A DNA stretch of 44,043 bases from NCBI GenBank assembly GCA_016926755.1, contig JAFGNZ010000091.1:1-44043 (forward strand), written 5' to 3'. Position numbers and translations under genes: made by a program. This document shows, in pieces, positions 17,822-24,822 of this stretch. The stretch is from Myxococcaceae bacterium. GTDB lineage: Bacteria > Myxococcota > Myxococcia > Myxococcales > Myxococcaceae. The notes under the pieces are model-generated. The model searched no databases, was not told where the DNA came from, and worked only from the letters and a program-made list of their open reading frames with translations. Position 1 is the stretch's first letter, and each line of letters starts with the position of its first letter.

Positions 17822-18213
17822 CGCAGCACCTCCCTCACCACGGTGCGGCCATCCCCAGCGGTGACGGTGACGGTCGCGCGCAGGTAGCGCAACGGGGAGA
17901 ACCCCACCCGGACATTGCGATCCTCCACGAGCTCGGGAGTGATGCTCCAGGCCCACTCCGGGTGTCCCAGAACGGGGCCGCCAGAAGGGGCCCCCCACGC
18001 GGGAGAGTTCGAGGGCTGCGCGCGCAGGTACTCGAGGCGCTCGGCCGCGACGCGCTCCAGCTCCAGCTCCTCGATGCCTCGCGAGAGGCTCCTGCGAGCG
18101 GCCACTTCCCCGGAGGCGAGCGCGGCGATGGTCAGCGAGATCAGGACCCCGCCCGCGAGCGCCTCCACGAGCAGGTGCCCCGCCCTGCTCCGCCTCGCGC
18201 GCCAGGCCTTCAA
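17815..18213 (-). CDS. pilV: PilV-like minor pilin
   Basis: The short leader ARRSRAG is followed by HLLVEALAGGVLISLTIAAL: cleavage after Gly with Glu at +5, but His, not Phe, at +1. I chose TTG at 18213, because it overlaps the fimT stop as TTGA and has GGAGGG about nine bases upstream, giving a 132-residue protein with a normal 12-residue leader. A GTG at 18246 would add 11 residues but has no ribosome-binding site. The rest is a short globular domain with E-W-A-W-S-I-T-P near residue 90. It is the second gene of the minor pilin operon. Confidence 0.75.
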   Translation of the reverse strand: MKAWRARRSRAGHLLVEALAGGVLISLTIAALASGEVAARRSLSRGIEELELERVAAERLEYLRAQPSNSPAWGAPSGGPVLGHPEWAWSITPELVEDRNVRVGFSPLRYLRATVTVTAGDGRTVVREVLRW

Positions 18214-18734
18214 GGGCAGCCGCCCTCCGAGCCATCGAGCGCACACACGGGCCCATGAGGCGCGGCTACCACGAAGCGCGCGTCTTCTCCGCTTCCAACA
18301 CGGAAGCGCCAGGAGGCACCGTCCCAGGTCCGCCCGTTGGGACGGAACACGAGGGAGCCCGAGCCCTCCTGACTCACCCTCATGCGATCGGGGAGGGTGA
18401 CGCGCTCCACCTCGACGAGCGCGAGGGGATCCACGGGGGACTCGCAGTCCGCGTCACGCCGCCGGCTGACGCGGAGCATGTCGCCCGGAGCGTCGGAGCC
18501 CACGGGGAGGCCGTCCTCGAGGCGCTCGACATGGTGGCAGCGGCCGGTCTCGACGGCGCGCTGACGGGCGCGCACCAGGAGCTGGGCAGTGGCATCGGCG
18601 GCCCGGCGCAGGCGGAAGCTCGCCTGGAGCGGCTGCAGCCCAGCGGCCGTCAAGGCGCTCATGAGGGCGAGCAGCGCCACGGTGACCATCAGCTCCATGA
18701 GGGTGTAGCCGCGCATCCGCCCCGAGCAGACCAT
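18210..18734 (-). CDS. fimT: FimT/GspH-like minor pseudopilin
   Basis: A 174-residue protein with the prepilin signature MRG then YTLMELMVTVALLALMSALT, followed by the GspH/FimT helix with ADATAQLLVRARQRAVETGR and a beta-rich C-terminus. The ATG at 18734 has GGAG seven bases upstream; a GTG at 18740 is too close to it. It starts the four-gene minor pilin operon and ends inside the pilV start. GspH-type subunits form part of the initiating pseudopilus tip and FimT homologues have been linked to DNA uptake. FimT or FimU cannot be told apart here. Confidence 0.8.
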   Translation of the reverse strand: MVCSGRMRGYTLMELMVTVALLALMSALTAAGLQPLQASFRLRRAADATAQLLVRARQRAVETGRCHHVERLEDGLPVGSDAPGDMLRVSRRRDADCESPVDPLALVEVERVTLPDRMRVSQEGSGSLVFRPNGRTWDGASWRFRVGSGEDARFVVAAPHGPVCALDGSEGGCP

Positions 18735-18920
18735 AAACACGCTCCGAAGCGCACGTCACACCCCGCGCAGGAGCCCCTCGGGGAGCATGAAGGCGGAAGG
18801 GGGGAAGCGGTGGCGGTCCAGCTCGTTGAGGGCGCGTCGCTCGTCCGCGCCCTGGCTGGCCTTCCTGTACGCGCTACGATTGAGGCGCGCGGTCCCCCCC
18901 TCTTCCTCTGGAGCCACTTC

Positions 18921-19394
18921 GTGCAGCTCGCCTCCCTCACCCGCCTGTGTGCCGTCCTCGTCCTGCCGCTGGCTACCGGCTGCCTCCACCAACAACGGCC
19001 CTACACCTTCACCGCGCCTCAAGGCGCCGAGGCCCCCATTGATACGCTCGTGCGGACCCTGGCCGCCGAGGGCGTTCAGCCCGCCGTCGTCGCCCCTGAG
19101 CTCGGCATCGTCCACACACGCTGGGACAACCAGGGCATCTGCTACATGCCCGACAGCACCGAGGGCTCACTGCTGCGCCGCTTCACCGCCTCCGTGGCCC
19201 CCACCGTCTCTTCCGGCAGCACCGTCAGCCTGCGCGCGGACGTGCAGTGCTGCCATGCCCACCAGGTGAGCCCTGATGGGGCCAATGTGTCCGGCACCTG
19301 CGCCACCCTGGCGAACATCTACGAGGCGCACCAGCGCGAGGTGGATCAGCTGGGGACCGCGCTCCAGAACGCCATGGTGCGCTCGGCGCAGTAA
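18921..19394 (+). CDS. Small lipoprotein of unknown function
   Basis: A 157-residue protein starting at GTG 18921 (TGGAG seven bases upstream). The signal ends in the lipobox LVLPLATGC with Cys21. The mature part (about 135 residues) holds a short alpha/beta-looking domain with four Cys (CYMPD, QCCHAH, GTCATL), perhaps two disulphides. No family is recognised. A longer frame upstream overlaps the fimT coding region on the other strand and is not supported. The stop at 19394 abuts the argB stop on the opposite strand with no spacer. Confidence 0.75.
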   Translation: MQLASLTRLCAVLVLPLATGCLHQQRPYTFTAPQGAEAPIDTLVRTLAAEGVQPAVVAPELGIVHTRWDNQGICYMPDSTEGSLLRRFTASVAPTVSSGSTVSLRADVQCCHAHQVSPDGANVSGTCATLANIYEAHQREVDQLGTALQNAMVRSAQ

Positions 19395-20243
19395 TCAGCC
19401 GCGCAGGAACGCGGTGCCGAAGCTCCCGGCCCGCTCCGCCTCGCCCAGCAGCGCATTCGCGGGCGAGATGCCGACGATGTGGATGGCCTCGATGCCCTCC
19501 TCCAGCATGGCGAGGCTCTCCTCCACCTTGGGGATCATCCCTCCCTGAATCACGCCGGAGGCGATCTTCGCCTTCGCCTCGGCGGGCGTGAGGGTGGGCA
19601 GGCGGGTGGACGGATCATCCTTGTTGGCGAGCACCCCGGGCACGTTGGACACGAGGAACAGCTTGGCCGCCTTGAGCTTCGCGGCGACGCGCGTGGCCAC
19701 GGTGTCCGCGTTGATGTTGAACACGCCGCCCTGCGCATCCCCGGACAGCGAGCCCAGCACCGGCACGACGCCGGCCTCGGACAGCCTCTCGAAGAGGGCC
19801 GTGTTCACGTCGGTGACATCGCCCACCAGGCCGAGATCGATCGGATCGGGCCCGGCGCCGGTGATGACCTTGGCAGGACGCTTGCGCGCGTCGATGAGCC
19901 CCGCGGAGACGCCGGTGGTGCACAGCGCGGGCACGCCGGCGATGCGGAACGCGGCGGCGACATCCACGGAGACCTGGCCCGCGAGCGTCATCTTCATCAC
20001 CTCGAGGGTGGCCTCATCGGTGACGCGGCGCCCGGCGACCATGCGCGGCGTGAGGCCGAGCTTCTGGGTGAGCTCGGTGGCCTGGGGCCCGCCGCCGTGG
20101 AGCACGGCGACGCGGACCCCCGCCTCCAGGAAGGCGCGCACGGCGGCGCCGACGCTGGCGGCCAGCTTCGCCTTGTCGGAGGCCAGCTCGCCGCCGATCT
20201 TCACGACGAACCAGCGCCCCTTGAACGAGGCCAGCCCGCTCAC
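19395..20243 (-). CDS. argB: Acetylglutamate kinase
   Basis: ArgB phosphorylates N-acetyl-L-glutamate with ATP, the second step of arginine synthesis in the cytoplasm. The 282-residue protein has the family landmarks: VVKIGGEL near the start (Lys15), LHGGGPQ at 48-54, the NINADTVA segment and the later GVIQGGMIPK. The start is GTG 20243, overlapping the argC stop as GTGA, so translation is coupled. An open frame continues upstream through argC in another reading but is not real. Length and motifs are ordinary. Confidence 0.95.
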   Translation of the reverse strand: MSGLASFKGRWFVVKIGGELASDKAKLAASVGAAVRAFLEAGVRVAVLHGGGPQATELTQKLGLTPRMVAGRRVTDEATLEVMKMTLAGQVSVDVAAAFRIAGVPALCTTGVSAGLIDARKRPAKVITGAGPDPIDLGLVGDVTDVNTALFERLSEAGVVPVLGSLSGDAQGGVFNINADTVATRVAAKLKAAKLFLVSNVPGVLANKDDPSTRLPTLTPAEAKAKIASGVIQGGMIPKVEESLAMLEEGIEAIHIVGISPANALLGEAERAGSFGTAFLRG

Positions 20244-21304
20244 GGCCACAGCCCCGGCTCGGCGAGCGTGGTGCGCTCGTCGAAGCCCATCATGACGTTG
20301 AAGCTCTGGATGGCCTGGCCGGCGCCGCCCTTGACCAGGTTGTCCAGCGTGGAGAAGCAGACCACGCGGCGGGTGTCCCCGGTGACGGGGCCCAGCGTGA
20401 AGCCGACCTCCACGTAGTTGCTGCCGGAGACGCCGACCACCTCGGGCTGCCGCCCGCCGCCGATGATGCGGATGAACGGCTCCTTGCCGAAGGTGTCCTT
20501 CCAGAGCGCGTCCAGCTCCTCCTGGGTGGTGGAGGCCGGCACGTCCGCGAAGGAGGTGGCGAAGATGCCGCGCGGCAGGGGCGCGGAGACGGGGACGAAC
20601 TCCAGCGAGAGATCCTGCGCGGCGCCGGCGTTGTGCAGCGTCTGGAGGATCTCTGGGATGTGCTGGTGCTCGAGCGGCTTGTAGGTGCGCAGGTTGCCGG
20701 CACGCAGCGGGTGGTGGGTGGTGATCTGCGGGTTGGCGCCGCTGCCCGAGGAGCCGGTGGCGGCCACCGTGTGGACGGGGCCGCGGAGCTTGCCTCCCCT
20801 GGCCAGGGGCAGCAGGCCCAGGGCGATGGTGGTGGCGAAGCAGCCGGGGCTGGCGATGTAGCGCGCCTGGCGGATGGCCTCGCGGTTCAGCTCGGGCATG
20901 CCGTAGACGAAGGTGCCGTCGGTGAGGTGCTGGGGCGCGGGGTGGGGGACGCCGTAGTACCTGGCGTAGGCGGCGGGATCCCTCAGGCGGAAGTCGCCGG
21001 ACAGGTCGACGATGCGCACGCCCGAGGTGAGGATCTCCATCACCACCTTGGCGGTCGTCTTGTGGGGCATGGCCAGGAAGACCACGTCCGCGCCGGCGAC
21101 CGCCTCGGCGGGGGCGAGCTGCTGGAAGGTGAGCTCGGTGAGGCCGGCGAGGTTGAGGTGGACCTCGCCCACCTTCTTGCCGATGTTGTCCACCGCGGTG
21201 GCGCGGATGACGTCGACGCTCGGGTGGAAGAGGAGCCGGCGGAGGATCTCCGCGCCGCCGTAGCCCGTACCACCGATGAGAACTGCCTTGACCTTGTTGG
21301 CCAT
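20240..21304 (-). CDS. argC: N-acetyl-gamma-glutamyl-phosphate reductase
   Basis: ArgC reduces N-acetylglutamyl phosphate to the semialdehyde with NADPH, the third arginine step. The 354-residue protein begins with the nucleotide-binding loop IGGTGYGGAE (10-19) and contains the catalytic Cys155 in IASPGCFATTIALG. AGGAG stands nine bases before ATG 21304. argC precedes argB as a coupled pair (GTGA). No other arginine genes are nearby, so the pathway is split. The intergenic 21305-21416 is 112 bp and may carry the promoter; no obvious ARG box is seen. Confidence 0.95.
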   Translation of the reverse strand: MANKVKAVLIGGTGYGGAEILRRLLFHPSVDVIRATAVDNIGKKVGEVHLNLAGLTELTFQQLAPAEAVAGADVVFLAMPHKTTAKVVMEILTSGVRIVDLSGDFRLRDPAAYARYYGVPHPAPQHLTDGTFVYGMPELNREAIRQARYIASPGCFATTIALGLLPLARGGKLRGPVHTVAATGSSGSGANPQITTHHPLRAGNLRTYKPLEHQHIPEILQTLHNAGAAQDLSLEFVPVSAPLPRGIFATSFADVPASTTQEELDALWKDTFGKEPFIRIIGGGRQPEVVGVSGSNYVEVGFTLGPVTGDTRRVVCFSTLDNLVKGGAGQAIQSFNVMMGFDERTTLAEPGLWP

Positions 21305-21416
21305 GTGCCAGGACTCCTGAGGGGTTCCGGCGGGTGTATAGGGGCTTGGCGGCCGCGAATCCACCCCGCGTGGCGCCTCCTTGCCCTTCCCCTCTGGCGG
21401 GCAAGCGTATCGTTGA

Positions 21417-22061
21417 CTACTCGAAGTGCACCTGGCTGCCTCCCGAGGTGGGGAGATTGCGCTGGGGAGGGCTGCCGCGGACGGTGATGGTGGAGCCGCC
21501 GGAGGCCGCACCGGAGATCTCCTGGGTGACATGAACGGTGACGCCCGAGCCGCCGCTCACTTCGACCGAGGCCACCTCCGTGAGCAGCTCCCCGGCCTGG
21601 ACCTCACTGTCACCGGAGGCCACCAGGGTGAGCCTCCTGGCCGAGCCGGAGACGCTCACCCCGGAGCGGACGCCGGCCTTCACGGTGAGCTCCTCGGCGT
21701 CGAGCCCGCTGACGCTCATGTCGGTGCCATTGCTCGCCTTCACCTCGGCGAGGGAGGGCGTGATGACGGTGACGACGATGGGCTGGGAGGGCAGGAGGCC
21801 GAGGCCCGAGCTGACGCTGGAGGTGAGCACGCTGCCCTGGAGCTCCAGGCGGATGTACTCCAGCAGGTTCGAGTCACCGCGGATCTTCACGCTGGCCTCG
21901 GGCCCCACGGTGATGTCGCCCTGAAGGCCCTCGGCCAGGCTGATGCCCGAGAAGCGACCGACGACCAGCTCCTGCTCCACGATGTCGCCATTGCCCTGGA
22001 TGTCCCCGCAGCCCACCAGGGCCATGGTGAGTGCAGCTGTGAGCATGAGCTTCGTCCGCAT
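21417..22061 (-). CDS. Lipoprotein with DUF2807 (GIN) domain
   Basis: A 214-residue lipoprotein (lipobox ALVGC, Cys18). It has the head GIN domain (DUF2807) signature: ELVVGRFSGISLAEGLQGDI, then short parallel beta turns such as VKIRGDSNLLE, AEVKASNGTDMSVSG and VEVSGGSGVTV. These stack into a right-handed beta-helix. GIN proteins are periplasmic or outer-membrane, of unknown function, and some are upregulated with envelope stress. AGGAGAGG precedes ATG 22061. A minus-strand orientation relative to the GNAT at 22224 leaves a shared 162-bp divergent promoter region (22062-22223). Confidence 0.9.
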   Translation of the reverse strand: MRTKLMLTAALTMALVGCGDIQGNGDIVEQELVVGRFSGISLAEGLQGDITVGPEASVKIRGDSNLLEYIRLELQGSVLTSSVSSGLGLLPSQPIVVTVITPSLAEVKASNGTDMSVSGLDAEELTVKAGVRSGVSVSGSARRLTLVASGDSEVQAGELLTEVASVEVSGGSGVTVHVTQEISGAASGGSTITVRGSPPQRNLPTSGGSQVHFE

Positions 22062-22223
22062 GAGTCCTCTCCTGTAGAGCGTGCAGCGCCAGAGTGCATG
22101 CAAGGTGCCACGCCGGCATTCATTAGTGGGCAGCGCACTGGAAGTGAGGCGCCCTGGAAGGCGTGCTGGAGAGGCCACACGCGCCACTGGCGAACGGCGA
22201 GCGGCTGTGGAACGGTGGCGCTC

Positions 22224-22730
22224 ATGAGCACCGAGTGGATCCTGCGTCCCATCGAGCCGAAGGACGACGCGGCGGTGGCCGCCATCATCCGAGCCGTGAT
22301 GCCGGAGTTCGGGGCGAGCGGCCCGGGCTTCGCCATCCATGATGCGGAGGTGGAGACGATGAGCGCATCGTACTCACGGCCGAGGCATGGGTACTTCGTG
22401 GTGGAGCGCGAGGGCCGGGTGGTGGGTGGAGGCGGCATCGCGCCGCTGGCGGGGGGAGCCCCGTCCGTGTGCGAGCTGCGGAAGATGTACTTCCTGCGGG
22501 AAGCGCGAGGGCATGGGCTCGGGGAGAAGCTGCTGCGGCGGTGCCTGGCGTTCGCGAAGGAGGCGGGCTACCAGCTCTGCTACCTGGAGACGCTGACGGG
22601 GATGGCTCAGGCACAGAAGCTCTACGAGCGGCTGGGCTTCAGCCGGATCCCGCAGGCGATGGGCAGCACGGGGCACTTCGGCTGCAACCGCTTCTACACG
22701 TTGGAGCTCAGCAAGCCCCTCTCCGCGTGA
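22224..22730 (+). CDS. GNAT-family N-acetyltransferase
   Basis: A 168-residue protein of the GNAT fold: WILRPIEPKDDAAVAAIIR at the N-terminus, ELRKMYFLREARGHGLGEKL with the acetyl-CoA pyrophosphate loop (R-G-H-G-L-G) and the terminal YERLGFSRIP. Its closest relatives seem to be the short stand-alone ElaA/PhnO-like group, but the substrate is unknown. The start ATG 22224 has weak Shine-Dalgarno support. The 98 bp after it hold no hairpin I could recognise. Confidence 0.85.
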   Translation: MSTEWILRPIEPKDDAAVAAIIRAVMPEFGASGPGFAIHDAEVETMSASYSRPRHGYFVVEREGRVVGGGGIAPLAGGAPSVCELRKMYFLREARGHGLGEKLLRRCLAFAKEAGYQLCYLETLTGMAQAQKLYERLGFSRIPQAMGSTGHFGCNRFYTLELSKPLSA

Positions 22731-22827
22731 GGGAGGGCCGGGCGAGGGGCTGCCTCCTCGCCTGCCGCTTGAGCATCGCTCCCGGCACCTGCCCCCCATC
22801 CCCATCTTGAGGAGGAGGAGGTGTCGC

Positions 22828-23025
22828 ATGGCACAGCAGCAGGATCAGGATCGCAAGAAGCTGCACGCGGACGAGGACAAGGAGCGGCTGCATCCGAAGG
22901 TGGACTCGGGCGACGTTTCGGGCCGGGGCCGCGAGCGTCGGGACGACACGGACGTGTTCCCCCAGAAGCGAGGAACGGGCGACTTCGGGACGCACGGCGG
23001 TCCCAGCAAGCACCACACGAAGTGA
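22828..23025 (+). CDS. Small hydrophilic protein, unknown function
   Basis: A 65-residue protein made almost wholly of charged and polar residues (MAQQQDQDRKKLHADEDKER...). It has a very strong ribosome-binding site: GGAGGAGGAG at 22811-22820, seven bases before ATG 22828. Residues 30-65 are Gly/Arg/Asp-rich and probably disordered. Such small, highly charged proteins in myxobacteria are often stress- or spore-related, but nothing specific is seen here. Confidence 0.7.
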   Translation: MAQQQDQDRKKLHADEDKERLHPKVDSGDVSGRGRERRDDTDVFPQKRGTGDFGTHGGPSKHHTK

Positions 23026-23079
23026 GGAGCCCGGAGCCGGCCGGCTCACCCCCCTCATGAACGACTATCACGGGGCTAG

Positions 23080-23402
23080 ATCGAGGCCCTCATCCGCCCG
23101 GTGACGTTCCACGAACCGAAGGCAAAGCAGATCCACGCCATCGCCGTACGCGCGATGCAGGAGTTCTCAGCGTGGACATCCATGTCCACCGGGTGACGAA
23201 CCGGTGGGGCTACGTCCAGGCACGCACCCCGGAGCAGACGATGGAGGCCTTGGAGGCGCGCCTGCCCCGGGCGTACTGGGTAGAGCTCAACCGGCTGCTG
23301 GTGCCCTTCGGGAAGCACGTCTGCACGGGAGCACGCCCCAGGTGCTCCACGTGCCCCGTGCTGTCCATGTGCCGCCAAGTCGGCGTCCAGGCCCCGCGCT
23401 GA
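23080..23402 (+). pseudogene. Endonuclease III (nth-like) remnant with internal deletion
   Basis: In one frame (23080-23166) the sequence reads IEALIRPVTFHEPKAKQIHA, like the N-terminal helices of endonuclease III. In another frame (23172-23402) it continues VDIHVHRVTNRWGYV..., which matches the part that follows the helix-hairpin-helix, and ends with the iron-sulphur cysteines C-x6-C-x2-C-x5-C (CTGARPRCSTCPVLSMC). The 50-60 residues between, including the catalytic Lys and hairpin, are missing and the frame changes, so it is inactive. No start or promoter is recognisable. Confidence 0.75.
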
Positions 23403-23406
23403 AGCG

Positions 23407-24675
23407 CTACCGGTCCGCGCCCATGAGCTGGGTGACGCGCCGGGCCAGCCGCCGCCACGGGTTGGTCCGGCCGCCCGTGTCGAGCGAGATCTCCCGCGCG
23501 TATCGGAAGTCCCGCTCCCAGCACCGCTCCAGCGTCCGGGCAGTCTCCTTGTCCGCCAGCACCATCGAGCCCTCGCTCAGCTTGTTGAGCGACAGCGAGT
23601 CCAGGTTGGTGGAGCCCACCACGCTGAGCCAGTCATCCACCAGCAGCGTCTTCGCGTGCATCATGGACGCCTGGTACTCCCAGATGCGCACCCCCGCCCT
23701 CAGCAGCTGCTCGTAGTTGGCCCGCTGCGAGGCGCGCACCAGCGGCACATCATGGACGGGCCCTGGCGCCAACACCCGCACGTCCACCCCCTCATGCACC
23801 TTGTGCACCAGCTGCTCGAGGATGGCTTTGGGCGGCGTGAAGTACGCATTGGCGATCCACAGCCGCCTGCGCGCGGCGGCGATGACCACGCGCACCATCC
23901 GCTCGGCGTCCGTCATCCCCAGCTTGCCGATGCTGTCCACGAACGCGGCGCGCACGGGCCCCACGTGGCGCGGCCCCGGCAAGTCCTCGGGGCGCAGCAG
24001 GCCGCCGCCACACTCCTGCCAGGATCGCGAGAACGTCAGCTGCATCCGCTCCACGGATGGGCCCTCCACGCGCACGTGCGTGTCGCGCCACTGCTCGGGC
24101 TCGCGGCCGTCACCCTCCCACACCTTCCAGATGCCGAAGCCCCCCGTGTAGCCGATGCGCCCATCGACGATGACCAGCTTCTGGTGGTTGCGCCCCAGCA
24201 GCCGCCCCAGCACCTTGCCCGCCAATAGCCGGTAGTAGTGCACCTCCACCCCGCCCTCGACGAGCCTGCGCTCCACCTTCTGGTCGAAGTCCCGGTCGCC
24301 GGAGACCTCTTCGCTTCCCACCGGATCCACCACCACGCGGCAACGCACCCCAGCCCTCACCCGCTCCCGGAGCGCCTCCACGAAGCGATCCGACAGCTCG
24401 CACGGGCGCCAGATGTACACGAGGATGTGGATGCTCTCGCGCGCCTGGCGGATGTCCTCCAGCATCCGCTCGAACACCCTCCCGTTCTCCAGCAGCTCCA
24501 CCCGGTGCCCCTCTTCCAGGCGGATGCCGGTGGACTGATACAGCACGAAGGAGAAGCCGTCCGGCCCGGGCGGCAGGTGGAACGGCCCCTTCATCTCATG
24601 CCGTCTGCGAACCTCCTCATCCCATCCATGCGCTCCCGGCTGCGGGAGCACCTCGTCCATCACGTCCGTACCCAT
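23407..24675 (-). CDS. Phospholipase D-family (cardiolipin synthase-like) protein
   Basis: A 422-residue protein with two HKD motifs: H164-Q-K166 to D171 (HQKLVIVDGRIGYTGG) and H340-A-K342 to D347 (MHAKTLLVDDWLSVVGSTN). This architecture, with SIHILVYIWR upstream and YFTPPKAILEQL between the motifs, is that of cardiolipin synthase type C/ClsB-like transferases, which make cardiolipin by phosphatidyl exchange. No transmembrane segment is seen at the N-terminus, so membrane contact is peripheral. Its stop lies 4 bp from the nth remnant on the opposite strand. The start ATG 24675 is weak; later ATGs at 24660 and 24591 are possible. Confidence 0.85.
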   Translation of the reverse strand: MGTDVMDEVLPQPGAHGWDEEVRRRHEMKGPFHLPPGPDGFSFVLYQSTGIRLEEGHRVELLENGRVFERMLEDIRQARESIHILVYIWRPCELSDRFVEALRERVRAGVRCRVVVDPVGSEEVSGDRDFDQKVERRLVEGGVEVHYYRLLAGKVLGRLLGRNHQKLVIVDGRIGYTGGFGIWKVWEGDGREPEQWRDTHVRVEGPSVERMQLTFSRSWQECGGGLLRPEDLPGPRHVGPVRAAFVDSIGKLGMTDAERMVRVVIAAARRRLWIANAYFTPPKAILEQLVHKVHEGVDVRVLAPGPVHDVPLVRASQRANYEQLLRAGVRIWEYQASMMHAKTLLVDDWLSVVGSTNLDSLSLNKLSEGSMVLADKETARTLERCWERDFRYAREISLDTGGRTNPWRRLARRVTQLMGADR

Positions 24676-24822
24676 GCCTTGCCAAGCTAGGGATGCGGGG
24701 TGTCACGGCCAGTCTGGGCGACTCTCCCACCTGTCAGCCGCGCGACGCTGCAACCCGCCATTGCCCCGAGAGGCGCTCCGTGGCGAAGTGTGCCTGTCCG
24801 CCTGCTCTCCGGAGAGACACCC

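Noticed and set aside
19395-21404. 669-residue fusion of argB to a long upstream Arg-rich reading
   Set aside because: The upper half is a shadow of argC in another frame; the argB start (GTG 20243) overlaps the argC stop.
22062-22223. Sigma-54 promoter TGGCAC...TTGCA in the divergent region before the GNAT gene
   Set aside because: The GG to GC spacing is 6, not 10, bases.
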